Source: Penelope pileata (taxonomy: Eukaryota; Chordata; Aves; Galliformes; Cracidae). From it: 64,000 nucleotides of DNA. The notes below the pieces were generated by a model that did no database searches, was not told where the DNA came from, and saw only the letters and a program-made list of their open reading frames with translations. The stretch spans positions 1,878,266 through 1,942,265 of the forward strand of contig WBMW01003919.1 in assembly GCA_013396635.1 (NCBI GenBank), in the 5' to 3' direction. The position numbers and the translations under genes were made by a program. Below are positions 1 through 10,899 of the stretch, in pieces (position 1 is the stretch's first letter; every line of letters begins with the position of its first letter).

Positions 1-332
1 TGTTTATAAGTATCTTAGGTGCGGGAGGCAAATGGAGGTGGGGAACCTCTTTTCGGTGGTCAGTGGGGACAGGACAAGGGGCAATGGCCTTAAGCTGGAG
101 CACAGGAAGTTCCGCACCAACATGCGGAAGAACTTCTTCACGGTGCGGGTGACGGAGCACTGGAACAGGCTGCCCAGAGAGGTTGTGGAGTCTCCTTCCC
201 TGGAGATATTCAAGACCCGCCTGGACGCCCACCCGTGCACCCTGCTGTAGGGAACCTGCTCTGGCAGGGGGGTTGGACTCGGTGATCTCTTGAGGTCCCT
301 TCCAACCCCTGCAATTCTGTGATTCTGCGATT
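1..332 (+). mobile_element. CR1 LINE, 3' end (cut by window edge)
   Basis: This is the last part of a CR1 non-LTR retrotransposon. An open frame from 2 to the TAG at 248-250 encodes the extreme C-terminus of ORF2, with the family text RTRGNGLKLEHRKF and [20 protein letters not shown] short 3' untranslated tail follows, containing GGTCCCTTCCAACCC and ending in the octamer-like repeats ATTCTGTG/ATTCTGCG at 313-332, the usual CR1 3' terminus recognised by its own RT. The element continues left of the window, so its full length is unknown. The frame is uninterrupted over about 80 codons, so this copy is not very old. I see no host function. Confidence 0.96.
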
Positions 333-1366
333 ATTCTAACTGCAGTCCCCCTAAATTATTCTGCAAGGTCAGTGGGAGCAGAGCTAGGCCTGCACTGATC
401 CGAGATCAATATTTGCATGGCAAAAAAAGAATTTGTGGGAACAGAGGAAAAACAAACAAGATGACCCATTTTTGTAGGATGAGAAATACACTTGGCTAAA
501 GCCAGTTTAGGAGAATCATTCCCAGAGGCAGTCTAAGATGAAGCCAAATGCAAGTGATGCCTGCTTTGGGCAGACTACTGCTCAGAAGCATATGTGGGAA
601 TGCCTTTAAATCCAGTCCTCTGCTGCAAACCACCCCAACTGCAGGAGTGTTCCCAAATCTCCCAGAGCCAGGAAGCTGCCCTACCCAGGCACCAGAAGGC
701 ATTTCTTCCACTGAGACTCTCACACTGTGATCTCCTGAAGCAGCCTGTGTGGCCAAGTGGGCACCTATCCTGCTGCCCTGTAGATATTTGGAACGTGCCA
801 CTGTGCTGGGCTCTGTATGAGCAGTCAAATGTGTCAGTTATAAGCGTAACCAGAGCCATTGCAAGAGCTCTCCTGTTACTTCAGAATCACACTTCACTCA
901 AGCCAGTTACCTTAAAAATGAATGCTACATGTTTAGATCATACAAAATAGTCACAATAAAAAAGTCACACAGACAAGTGATAAAAAGGAAAGAAAAATAA
1001 CACTTTCTGTTTCACACAGAGTCATACTGAGAAACCTGCTTTCCTTTCTCTTCCATAGGCCCCAAAACTCTGTAGGCACTTACCTCACCCCTGTGGTCTG
1101 GGGTTTTCCTACAAAGCACCTGCAGTCCTTCCCCAGAAGGCTAGGTCCCTTTTTGCTCAGTCCCTTTTTCAGGGTTTGCCTGAGTTACCATTTAAATGTT
1201 CCAAGAGTTCTTGAGCCTTCACTACGTCAGAAAGGTGTTGCATCACAAGGACTGCTTCACAACTAAGAACATCCCTTTGGCAGACAGTCATCTACTACAG
1301 GAGCCACCATCTGTAAGTATGCATCCCTACATCAAGACAAATTTTTCTCATTCCATGAGGAATGGC
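333..1366. other. Unannotated spacer
   Basis: No gene or recognisable repeat. The short open frames here (for example 496-828 minus and 594-950 plus) overlap one another, have no family text and look like chance. Confidence 0.6.
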
Positions 1367-2012
1367 ATCAGAGAATCATTTAGGTTGGAAGAGACCTTTA
1401 AGATCCAATTAAGATCCTTTATGGTCCAACCACTCATCTAACACAAGTCCCCACCAAACCTTGTCTCTAAGCACCACATCCACACAATTTCAATACCTCC
1501 AGGGACGGGGACTCCACCACCTCTCCGGGCAGCCTGTTCCAACACCTGATCACAATCTCTGTGAATAAATACTTCCTGATATCAAAGCCCAACCTCCCCT
1601 GGCACAACTTGAGGCCACTGTCTCACATCCTCTCTCTTGTCATCGTAGAAAATAGACTGACGCTCATCCTCCTGGCTGAAAACTCTTCTAGTTATAGACA
1701 GCAATGAGATCTCTCTTCAGCCTCCTTTCTTCCAGACTAAACAGCCCCAGTTCCCTCAGCTGCTCATCATACGTCTTGTTTTCTAGTTGCCTCCTAGGGA
1801 CCTGATTGACAAGATCCTTAAGTAAGCCCAAATCAGCCCTACAAAAATCCAAAGTAGCAATTCTGCTGACTGCTCTGGTTGCTTCCCCAAGGGTTGGAAA
1901 CTCTATTATCTCGTGATCGCTGCGCCCGAGATGGCCTCCAGCCAACACATCATCCACAAGACCTTTCCTGTTAACAAATAACAGTCAAGTGGAGCACCTT
2001 CCCTAGCTGATG
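1367..2012 (-). mobile_element. CR1 LINE with large internal deletion (or two abutting fragments)
   Basis: Read on the minus strand, the 5' part (about 2012 to 1793) encodes the end of the CR1 endonuclease domain and the linker after it, with VNRKGLVDDV, GGHLGRSDHEIIEF and TLDFCRADLGLL. At about 1790 it passes without interruption into the C-terminal RT region, [18 protein letters not shown], and then into a decayed 3' part ending near 1367 in an ATCATAGAATCATTT-like tail. The whole RT catalytic core (roughly 350-400 codons in CR1) is missing between them. The join is in frame over 89 codons (1688-1957). Either one element lost its centre, or two same-strand fragments landed side by side; the exact join and single frame favour deletion. 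Confidence 0.9.
1688..1957 (-). pseudogene. CR1 ORF2 relic: endonuclease end fused to RT C-terminus
   Basis: This 89-codon open frame lies inside the internally deleted CR1. Residues 1-55 match the end of the AP-endonuclease-like domain and the following linker (GGHLGRSDHEII). Residues from about 56 match the region after the RT thumb ([19 protein letters not shown]). The RT palm, including the FADD catalytic box, is absent, so no enzyme can be made. The in-frame join is probably chance. It is not a host gene. Confidence 0.85.
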
Positions 2013-3212
2013 TGTTTTTCTCTGCAGAAAACCTTTTCATACACTTAATTTATACTTTGCATCAACATGTAAATTGAAACCATAGTTGACATTTAACATA
2101 TGCAGCTCATCACTAACTCTTGATTGAGCTGAGACAATGGCAATCAAGCACTCCAAGAGGGAACTGATTTGAGCTGAACCCCATCAGGTCCTTCACTACC
2201 ATTTAGATGTGAATGCAAAACACACAGCCTAATCAGGAAACATTTTCCCAATTCAAGCTGTTCTGAAGGTCTGTTTTAGGAGGTATTCTCTGACCTGTTT
2301 TAATCAGGGAGACCTGATGCGCATTTGTAACTGTATTTCAAGCAGACGTGGATCTGTTGGGATGGCTAAAACTTTCCTATTACAGTCGACAGCAAAGGGA
2401 AATATCTATCCAACCATACAGGATGAATTAAATATGGCATTTCCCAAAGTGTTCCATGTAATTAAGGGCAAGTCCGTGATCATGCTTTGGGAGCTGTCTC
2501 ATAGAGAGTCAGACTTGAATGGGAAGTGCTGCCAAATTAATTCTGTAGTGCTGTGGATGGTACTACAAACTACATGCATTTTTGAGCTAAATTAATTTCT
2601 GCTGTAGCTGACCTGCAGCTGAAGAATGTTGCTTACTGGGCTGGGAATAGCTTGTTTGTTGGATCTATAAAATATTGCTACTTCAACAGTCCAGTGAGCT
2701 CCTCTGACACAAGTTCTTTTTCCCCTGAAGGCTTTTCTCTGTAACTGGAGTTATTGATACCTTTGGCTTAAAGCAGGAAATAATCACTGCATTAGCAACC
2801 ACCAAAAAAGTCTTCAGTCTCTAGAGTCTGTTGCCTGGCATGCTATTGATTTGACTTTTTAAAGATGGGAACATTGTTAAATTCTTTCTTATTTAAAAGC
2901 ACAGCAATGTGCAATGAATTTTCATTTGACTTTTTAAACTGAGGTTTCAAAGTGTGCATGTGTGCATTACTTTTCAAGCATTTCTCAAACAATTGATGCT
3001 AAATCTGATGACAAAGCAGTGCTACTGTGCTTAATATGGAGGAAAACACAATCAGTGCAAAATTGACATCTCCAGCTTGCTGGGTCTACGTACTTACATC
3101 TGCTATAATACACAGGATCGTAACAGTTCTTGGGCTGATGTTAGATTCCCATTACTTTCTGTTTCTTTACTGAAACAACTATTCAGCAGGCAGCTCTACC
3201 AAATGATCGTAG
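2013..3212. other. Unannotated spacer
   Basis: AT-rich unique-looking sequence. A 92-codon plus-strand open frame at 2317-2595 has no recognisable family and no convincing splice context. No repeat seen. Confidence 0.55.
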
Positions 3213-5148
3213 TATCACAGAACCTCCTGAGTTGAAAGGGATGCACATGGACCATGGCGCTCAACTCCTGGCTCAATATCAAAGAGCATTATCCAAACAC
3301 TCCCTGAGCTCTGGCAGCATGGGGTCATGCCCACTGCCCTGGGGAGCCTGTTCTGTGCCCACTACCATCTGGTGAAGAACCCTTTTCCTAACCCCCACCT
3401 GACCCTCCCCTGACACAGTTCCATGCCTTTCCCTCGGGCCCTGTCGCTGTCCCCAGAGCAGAGCTCAGCGCTGCCCCTCTGCTCCCTGTGAGGGGGCTTC
3501 AGGCTGCCATGAGGCCTCCCCTCAGCCTCCTCTGCTCTGGGCTGAACAAACCAGGGGATCTCAGCCACTCCTCATATGTCTTGCCTTCTAGACCCTTCAT
3601 CATCTTTGTAGCCCTCCTTTGGATGCTCTCTAATAGCTTTACGTCCTACTTACTCTGTATGCCCAAAACTGCACCGAGTGCCTGAGGCGAGGTGTCACCA
3701 GCACAGAGCAGAGCAAGACAACCCCTTCCCTCAACCAGCTGGCAGTGCTGGGCCTGATGCACCCAAGGGTGCAGTTGGCCCTTTTGGCTGCCAGGATCCT
3801 TTTGGCTCCAGGGCATACTGCTGACTTGTATTCAACAAGATCCCTAGATCCCTTTCCATGGGGCTGCTCTCCAGCCTCTCATCCCCCAGACTGTACCTAT
3901 ATCCAGGGTCACCCTGTCCCAGGTGCAGAATCTGGCACTTGCTCTTATTGATCTTCATGTGATTGGTGGTTGCTCAGTCCTCTAATTTGTCAAGATCTCT
4001 CTGAACAGCCTCTCTCCCTCAAGGGAGTCAACAGTTCCTCCTGCTCTAGAGTCATCCACAAACTTACTATGCATTTGAGTCCTGTGTCCAAGTCACTGAT
4101 GAAAACATTGAAGAGAACTGGCCCCAAAATGGAGCCCTGCGGAGCCCCTCCTGGCTGCCAGCCAATTGTTCACCTATCCCATTATGTTTTTGCCTAGGCC
4201 TATACTAAAGATTTTGTTTAGAACTGTGAGAGACAGTATCAAAAGCTTTGCTGAAATCAAAAGATTACATCAACTGGCTTCCCTCGGTCAGCTAGGCGGA
4301 TAAATCTGTCAAAAAAGGAAATTATTATCAGAAAAGTCCTGTTAGTTAAACAGGACCTTCCTGTCATGAACCCCTGTCGGTTGTGACCAATGACTGCATT
4401 GTCTTTCAGATGCTTTTCAACAACTCTCAGAATAATCTCCATAATTTTGCCAGGCACCAAAGTGAGACTGACAAGTCTGTAATTACCAGACTTCCTTGCC
4501 TTTCTTGAGAACTGGGACATTTGCCAGCTTCCGTTTGCCTGGGACCTCCCCAGACGGTTGAAAAATAATTGAGAGGTCTCATGATGACATCAGTCAGCTC
4601 TTTGGGTACCCTGGGATGAATCTCATTAGGCCCCATAGACTTACATGCATCCAGCTGGAGCAGCAAACCCTGCTCAGGTCTGGGGTTGCCTGGGAGTTTA
4701 TTGTTCCTACAGTCACGGTCCTCCAACTCCGGGCTCCAGAGGTCTTAGAGCTCATCATTAGTATTAAAGACAGAGGCAAAGATGGCATTAAACATCTCTG
4801 CTTTGTCTGTGTCCCTATTTGTGAGTTGACCATCCACCTCAAGTAATGGACCAATGTTATCCCTGGACCTCTGTTTGCTGTTAACGTATTTTTAAAAACT
4901 CCATTCTGCTGTCCCCCACAGTACTGGCCAGCTTCAGTTCTAACTGAGCTTTGGTCACACAAATTTTCTCCGTATAACGGCGAACAGAATCTCGATGGTC
5001 TTCCAATGTTGCACGACCTCACCTCCAGTGGCCATACACTTTCTTTTTCTGCCTAAGTACTAGAAGATCCCTGCTCAACCTGCATGACTTCTAGCATTTT
5101 GGAACTGCCTGTTCCTGTACTCTTAAGAGGTGGTACTTAAAAAGCACT
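3213..5148 (-). mobile_element. Old, decayed CR1 LINE (ORF2 and 3' end)
   Basis: A minus-strand CR1 can be followed almost continuously but in broken frames. Near 5100-4990 is post-endonuclease linker text (QEQAVP-like, then RKKKVYG-like). At 4850-4600 is the RT N-terminal block with MGPNEIHPRVPKELTD. At 4520-4300 are the RT fingers (SGNYRLVSLT, GKIMEIILR, GFMTGRSCL). The catalytic box is read as FVDD at 4051-4062. At 3958-3731 is the C-terminal part (INKSKCQILHLGQ), followed by the terminal region and a degenerate 3' tail near 3213. Multiple frameshifts and stops interrupt it, so it is much older than its neighbour. Its 5' limit is exactly where the next CR1's 3' terminus begins (5148/5149). 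No promoter or ORF1 is present. Confidence 0.93.
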
Positions 5149-5187
5149 GATCATAGAATCATAGAATGGTTCAGGTTGGAAGGGACC

Positions 5188-7167
5188 TTAGAGATCATCT
5201 TGTTCCAACCCCCCTGCCATGGGCAAGGACACCTCCCACCAGACCACGTTGCCCAAAGCCCCATCCAGCCTGGCTTTGGATACTTCCAGGGAGGGGGCAT
5301 CAATGACTTCTCTGGGCAACCTGTTCCAGTGTCTCACCACCCTCACAGTGAAGAATTTCTTCCTTATATCCAGTCTAAATCTACCCTCTTCCAGTTTATA
5401 ACCATTACCCCTTGTTCTGTCATTATCTATCCTTGTAAAAAGCCCCTCCCCAGCTTTCCTGTAGGCCCCCTTCAGGTACTGGAAGGCTGCTATCAGGTCC
5501 CCCCGCAGCCTTCTCTTCTCCAGGCTGAAGAGTCCCAACTCTCTCAGCCTGTCCTCGTAGGGGAGGTGCTCCAGCCCTCTGATCATCCTCGTGGCCCTCC
5601 TCTGGACCCGCTCCAACAGCTCCACATCCTTCTTGTGTTGGGGGCCCCAGAACTGGACACAATACTCCAGGTGAGGTCTCACGAGAGCAGAGTAGAGGGG
5701 CAGAATCACCTCCCTCGACCTGCTGGCCACACTTCTCTTGATGCAGCCCAGGATGCGGTTGGCCTTCTGGGCTGCAAGCGCACACTGCCGGCTCATGTTG
5801 AGTTTCTCGTCAACACACACCCCCAAGTCCCTCTCCTCAGGGCTACTCTCAAGCCATTCTCCGCCCAGCCTGTATGTGTACTTGGGATTGCTCCGACCCA
5901 GGTGCAGGACCTTGCACTTGGCTTTGTTGAACTTCATGAGGTTGGCATGGGCCCACCTCTCAAGCCTGTCCAGGTCCCTCTGGATGGCATCCCTTCCCTC
6001 TGGCGTGTCGACTGCACCACACAGCTTGGCATCATCTGCAAACTTGCTGAGGGTGCATTCGATCCCACTGTCCATGTCACCGACAAAGATGTTAAACAGC
6101 ACTGGTCCCAGTACCGATCCCTGAGGAACACCACTCGTCACTGGTCTCCATTCAGACACTGAGCCATTGACCGCCACTCTCTGAGTGCGGCCATCCAGCC
6201 AGTTCCTTATCCAGCGAGTGGTTCGTCCATCAAACCCATATTTATCCAGTTTATCAACCAGGATGCTGTGCGGGACAGTGTCAAACGCCTTGCACAAGTC
6301 CAGGTAGATGACGTCGGTTGCTCTCCCTTTATCCACTGTTGCTGTGACTCCATCATAGAAGGCCACCAGGTTTGTCAGGCACGATTTGCCCTTGGTGAAG
6401 CCATGTTGGTTGCCGCCAATCACCTCATCTCGATTTTCCATGTGCCTTAGTAGAGCCTTCAGGAGGATCTGCTCCATGATCTTGCCAGGCACAGAGGTGA
6501 GACTGACCGGCCTGTAGTTTCCAGGATCTTCTTTTTTCCCCTTCTTGAAAATGGGGGTTATGTTCCCCCTTTTCCAGTCAGTGGGAACTTCACCAGACTG
6601 CCATGACCTTTCAAATATGATGGATAGTGGCTTGGCAACCTCATCCGCCAGTTCCTTCAGGACCCGTGGATGAATCTCATCAGGCCCCATGGACTTGTAT
6701 ACCTTCAGGTTCTTCAGGTGGTCTCGAACCTGATCTTCACTTACAGTGGGCAGTTCTTCCTTCTCCCAGTTCTTACCTTCTCTTTCTGCAGTTTGGGTGG
6801 TGTGTCTAGAGCCTTTGCCAGTGAAGACTGAGGCAAAGAAGTCATTGAGCACCTCAGCTTTCTCCACATCCCTGGTGACCAGCTCTCCAGTTTCCTTCTG
6901 GAGAGGGCCCACATCTTCCCTAGCCTTCCTTTTGTCATTGATACACCTGTAGAAATTCTTCTTGTTCCCCTTTATGTCCCTGGCTAGATTTAATTCTACC
7001 TGGGCTTTAGCTTTCCTAACCTGGTCCCTGGCTGCTCGGACCACCTCTTTGTATTCCTCCCAGCTAACCCGTTCCAGTTTCCACTCCCTATAGACTTTCC
7101 TTCTGTGCCCTAGAAAGCCCAGGAGCTCCTTATTCATCCACGGAGGCCTCCTGGCATTCTTGCCCAC
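5188..7167 (-). CDS. CR1 ORF2 reverse transcriptase domain (5'-broken frame)
   Basis: A 659-codon open frame encodes the RT and C-terminal region of CR1 ORF2p, which copies CR1 RNA into DNA at a nicked chromosomal target. Visible blocks in order: linker [17 protein letters not shown] (1-22); RT N-terminal block [18 protein letters not shown] (158-175); fingers [20 protein letters not shown] (216-235) and [12 protein letters not shown] (256-267); motif A with catalytic Asp290 (YLDLCKAFD); motif [17 protein letters not shown] (345-360); catalytic FADD at 376-379 (plus-strand 6031-6042); and C-terminal [16 protein letters not shown] (605-620). All three catalytic aspartates are present. The listed first codon is GTG inside the domain, not a real start: the frame reads on through [15 protein letters not shown] to a frameshift near 7210. 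The last residues after GALGNVVWW look like translated 3' tail, possibly because an ancestral stop became TGG. Expression is unlikely because the endonuclease, ORF1 and promoter are missing. Confidence 0.93.
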   Translation of the reverse strand: MGKNARRPPWMNKELLGFLGHRRKVYREWKLERVSWEEYKEVVRAARDQVRKAKAQVELNLARDIKGNKKNFYRCINDKRKAREDVGPLQKETGELVTRDVEKAEVLNDFFASVFTGKGSRHTTQTAEREGKNWEKEELPTVSEDQVRDHLKNLKVYKSMGPDEIHPRVLKELADEVAKPLSIIFERSWQSGEVPTDWKRGNITPIFKKGKKEDPGNYRPVSLTSVPGKIMEQILLKALLRHMENRDEVIGGNQHGFTKGKSCLTNLVAFYDGVTATVDKGRATDVIYLDLCKAFDTVPHSILVDKLDKYGFDGRTTRWIRNWLDGRTQRVAVNGSVSEWRPVTSGVPQGSVLGPVLFNIFVGDMDSGIECTLSKFADDAKLCGAVDTPEGRDAIQRDLDRLERWAHANLMKFNKAKCKVLHLGRSNPKYTYRLGGEWLESSPEERDLGVCVDEKLNMSRQCALAAQKANRILGCIKRSVASRSREVILPLYSALVRPHLEYCVQFWGPQHKKDVELLERVQRRATRMIRGLEHLPYEDRLRELGLFSLEKRRLRGDLIAAFQYLKGAYRKAGEGLFTRIDNDRTRGNGYKLEEGRFRLDIRKKFFTVRVVRHWNRLPREVIDAPSLEVSKARLDGALGNVVWWEVSLPMAGGLEQDDL

Positions 7168-7202
7168 TTTCCTCTTTTTCGGGATGCACTGCTCCTGAGC
7201 TT

Positions 7203-7476
7203 GGAGGAGATGACCCCAATGCCTTCAAAAGCAGTTTCCCAAGGGACATTACCAACTGGTTCCCTGCGCATCCTGAATTCTGCTTTCCCCATATCCAGGG
7301 TTGAAGTTCAGGTGGCAATTTTTGCTCCTGTCAAAGATTTTAAACTCAGCTACTTGAGGGTCACTATCACCAAGATGGCCTCTAATTGCCACTTCATCCA
7401 TGAGACCCTCTCTGTTTATAAGCAACAAATCTAGGAGGGCACCTTGCGTAGTCAGCTTCCTCAGTACTTGTACCAA
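7203..7476 (-). pseudogene. CR1 ORF2 relic: endonuclease C-terminal part and linker
   Basis: The frame from 7476 to 7249 encodes the end of the CR1 endonuclease domain (VQVLRKLTTQGALLDLLLIN, GLMDEVAIRGHLGDSD, VAEFKIF) and the start of the linker. It belongs directly upstream of the RT frame but is out of phase with it. In the linker [12 protein letters not shown] runs straight into HLLQAQEQC, skipping about ten residues and changing frame near 7205-7216. This break is one reason the element is inactive. Confidence 0.85.
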
Positions 7477-7562
7477 GAAGTTTTAGGAATCTCCTGGTCA
7501 TATTTGTATCTGCTGTATGGTGTTCCTAGTCGAAGCCAACCGTAAGGACAAGGGCAGCTGAT

Positions 7563-7748
7563 CTAAGGGTATCTCTTTAGTTCCTTAAAGAATGATTCAC
7601 TGGTGTCTTCATCCTGGCTGGGTGGCCCACAGCAGGCTCCCTCAATGACATCTGCTTTATTTGCTTGTTCTTTCACCTCTACCCAGAGGCTCTCCACCAT
7701 GTCATCACCATCTGTGAGATCATAGAGCCGAGTCCCTCCCTCACACAC
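7563..7748 (-). pseudogene. CR1 ORF2 relic: endonuclease middle part
   Basis: A 61-codon frame contains GTRLYDLTDGDDMVESLWV, KADVIEGACCGPPSQDED and SFFKELKRY, matching the central CR1 AP-endonuclease-like domain. The N-terminal catalytic part lies beyond the element's truncated 5' end. A one-base shift upstream changes the CVREG-like reading to CEGG. It is separated from the next endonuclease piece by about 90 bases in another frame. Confidence 0.82.
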
Positions 7749-7795
7749 AGTGCCACCCCCTCCTGCCTCGCCTGCCCCGTGATCTCAAGTAACTG

Positions 7796-8382
7796 GTAAA
7801 ATCTGGAGTTTCCCACACATTGCACTACAACACTATATTTCAGTATTTGTCACACAAATACAAAATAATCACTCCTGAAATTGTATTGTGGTGTTTCTAC
7901 ATTCACACATTAATTCAAGCCTGGCTTTACTGCCCAGTGATGCAATCACAACAGCTTGCTCTAAAGCTAACACATGGTTTAGTCTTATTCAACTCACATG
8001 TGGAGTAGAAGCTAAATTTAATTGGCGACACTAATAGGTACCACCAAATCTTGCATTCTACTTGTGAGCCTAGGAATGCAGTCAACCTTTCCCAGCATTC
8101 TCTCTCAATACAGTGCTAGATGTCAGACAAATATGCATCTCTTTGATAAACATACTCATAACTCACACCCCACCAAATACTGCAGTGCCTCATTAATATG
8201 AAAAGTTAAAGCTGTTGTCAGCATAACATGGCAGAGGCACCTATGTCTAAGGATGCCTCAGCATGCCGCCCTGCTGCAAGATGCAGCTGGGTGCAGAGGG
8301 GAGTGCAATGCATACATTACCAGTTCAGCAAACCCATCCTACTTGGATTTGATTTTGAAGCTGCATGCAAAACCAGAATAGG
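7796..8382. other. Unannotated spacer
   Basis: AT-rich sequence without gene or recognised repeat. I looked for a continuation of the older CR1 (3213-5148) beyond the younger insertion and did not see one. Confidence 0.55.
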
Positions 8383-8431
8383 AAAAAAAAAAAANACAAA
8401 AAAAAAAAAAGAAAAAAAAAAAAAAAAAAAA
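8383..8431. repeat. A-rich simple repeat with one undetermined base
   Basis: Almost pure A with single C and G interruptions; position 8395 is N. It could be a polymerase-slippage region or an old poly(A) tail. No retrogene is recognisable next to it. Confidence 0.95.
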
Positions 8432-10442
8432 CAATTGTGCCAATGTGCCTGCATTGTTAAGTCAGCTCCCAGGGCTCTCTGGTGAGTGTCTCAAATCTAA
8501 AACAAGATGACATTCAATGGTTTGATCTTTTTGTGGGAAATAACACTTCAACTTTTTAAATATGTCTCTGTAGAATTGTGATGTTATCTGTCCAAAGCGA
8601 ATTTTACAGGCAGCTGAGGAAAGGGGGGGGTGGGATTCAAATCATCTTTATTACTGGCAATCAGAGCTACAGTGAGAACAGATTCCTAGACAGCTAGTCA
8701 GATGGAAGCAATGGTTCTCATTCCTGGGAGATTACCAGAACAGTACCAGGGGGCAGAACACAGCAACATTCTCAGCAAGGAGGGTGTGCAGTCTCACAGG
8801 TGTGAGAATGTCCAACTGCCCCCTTATTCCATGTGGCAAATTATTGTTCTAACAGTGTAACTTGCAAGAACACCTGTGTACTTCTGAATATGCAGACTGC
8901 TGGTGCTCACGACACAAGGTTCATTACACAAACTGCCTGCTGGGTTTCAGGTAAGGACTATCATTCGGAGACAGACCCATCATGAGTTACCAGTATGCCA
9001 GTATTGGAAGAACTAAAGAAGGAAGCTCTCCTCACAACTGGAAAGCAGAGAACTTTCTAGCAGTGTTCCCTGCCTGCTTTTAGGACTACATATACTTTTC
9101 TGTGATCTTACTGAAGAGGTTTGCTTTAACTTACTAATATACAACTCTGTGAATTCATGACATTTGCATTAAAAACAGCCCACTTGAAAAATGTGTGATT
9201 GGAGCGCTAATGAAGTGATCTCTTGAGTTGCAAACTCATTTACAGAGAACATGAATCCATTAAAAATGGCTTAGCTTTCACAAGGATCTGCATGACCTCC
9301 ATACTAATTTTAAATGCATAAAGAGATTTAAGAAAATGTTATTTCCAGGACATGATTGCCTTGGCAAGATACATCATCAAAACTAAACTTTTAGTAAGGG
9401 CTGAGAAGGTTCATAATCAATGCAGATTCAGTGTATTTGGCTGAGTTGGTGTATGCTAGTATTGGTACGGTCAGTATTGGCTGCAGTCAGTTTACCACAC
9501 AGACTATCAGAAACTATGGTTTGTCCTAGCAAAGTTATATATCAGTTTAATGAAGTTCTCTGAATTAGAAAATTACCCATAGTTTTCCAATCTCTGCACT
9601 GGACGAAGGAAGTAACGATAACTTTTTGAGCATACTGGTAAAACCGAATTCCTGGCAAAAAAATACTGGGCCAGTATTTAAAATACCATTGTGACACTTC
9701 CATTGTGATGCTGCAGAGACGTCTTGAAGAGACAAAACCAGAAGTAAGAGCAATTTCTTTCCATTTTTTGTTTAAAGAAAGAATATGGAGTATTCTGTAG
9801 ACAGCAATACAGTTTTATGAAAAACACAAAAGCCTTGGTTCAGTCTAAGTGATGTTATTTGGCACCAGACCTGTTCCCACTAATCGGCTGTCCGACCAAG
9901 TGTGCTGTAGTCCTTTTTCATTACTACTCTCAATTCATTCTAGTATCTCAGTAAATAAAAGTAAATTCAAGTCAACAATTTAAAAAAAATGAAGTGTTGT
10001 TGTAATATGCCACTGCCATCAGACACCAAAGTGCTGTTAAAATCCAAGCTATACATAAGCCTACTTCCAAGATTAAAAACCAGCCAGTGTCCAGATGTGC
10101 ATAACACTAGACAGTGCTTTTCATACCAATCTTTTCTCCATGTATGCAGTATTTTAAGTCTCCTTATTAGCAAACAGTTCATTTCCTTAAGCATTTAATT
10201 TACAACCCTAACCAGCAGGCTCAGCAAGCTGAAGTCAAGACCCCATTAAACCTCCATCTCATGTTTCTTGGGTTTACACAAGAAACCTCAGACACTGCAA
10301 TTTGTTTTAATCTTAATGAGCTGATAAAAAAAAATCACGAGTAAATTCCGCTTGTGCAGAACAATAGATTTGTAAACTATGGAAATGCTCAGAAGTGGCC
10401 TGCAAGAACAGTAACCTGCAGGTTTTGCCTCTTAGGCTGTTT
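8432..10442. other. Unannotated spacer
   Basis: Moderately AT-rich. No coding frame above about 75 codons and no recognised repeat. Confidence 0.55.
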
Positions 10443-10899
10443 CTCAGAATCACAGAGAGGTTGGAAGGGACCTCTGGGTGCCATCTGGTCCCACTGCCCT
10501 GCTCCAGCAGGGTGCCCATGGGGCGCCCACGGCCACGTCCAAGCAGCTTGCGAAGATCTCCAAGGAGGAGGCTCCACAACCTCTCTGGGCAATCCGTGCC
10601 AGTACCCCTCACCTGCACAGTAAAGGTAAAGGAGTTCTTCCTGATGTTCAGACAGAACCTCCTGTGTTCCTGTTTGTGCCCGCTGCCTCTTGTCCAGGCA
10701 CTAGGCACCAGTGGAAAGAGCCCAGCTCTGTCTTCTTTGTACCCTCCCTTCAGGTATTCACAGACATCGATGAGATTTGCCTGAGCCTCCTCTTCTCCAG
10801 GCTGAACAATCTCAGCTCTCGCAGCCTCTCCTCACGGGAGAGGTGCTCCAGCCCCTTTGTCACCTTAGTGGTCCTGTGCTAGACCTCTTCCAGTAGAGC
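10443..10899 (-). mobile_element. CR1 LINE, 3' end fragment
   Basis: On the plus strand it begins TCAGAATCACAGAGAGGTTG (the CR1 3' end, reversed) and runs through the tail and C-terminal ORF2. Minus-strand reading gives matches to the CR1 region around FFTVRV and RLPREVVE, and then to the [23 protein letters not shown] part near 10800-10850. Homology stops near 10899, just inside the position of the ERVQ-like block, so it is strongly 5'-truncated. Several frame breaks make it old. The overlapping plus- and minus-strand open frames here are by-products of CR1 sequence. Confidence 0.93.

Larger units (their letters stand above)
5149..7795 (-). mobile_element. Younger CR1 LINE, 5'-truncated, with open RT frame
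   Basis: This is the best-preserved mobile element in the window. The 3' terminus at 5149-5169 carries the two octamer-like repeats (ATCATAGA ATCATAGA on the plus strand). It is followed by the 3' tail (GTTGGAAGGGACCTT) and a long RT frame (5188-7167). Upstream, the endonuclease domain is present only in pieces: ALLDLLLINREGLMDE and GHLGDSD within 7249-7476, and RLYDLTDGDDMVESLWVEV within 7563-7748, with frameshifts between them. A small deletion near 7205-7216 removes about ten codons in the linker and shifts the frame. The 5' end fades at about 7770-7800, before the start of the endonuclease, so ORF1 and the promoter are absent. This is a typical 5'-truncated, dead-on-arrival copy, though quite recent. 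Confidence 0.97.

Noticed and set aside
5176..6162. 328-codon plus-strand open frame
   Set aside because: It is the antisense shadow of the CR1 RT frame on the minus strand. The minus strand carries clear RT motifs; this one has none.
8228..8485. 85-codon frame ending in poly-lysine
   Set aside because: The lysines are translated poly(A); not a gene.
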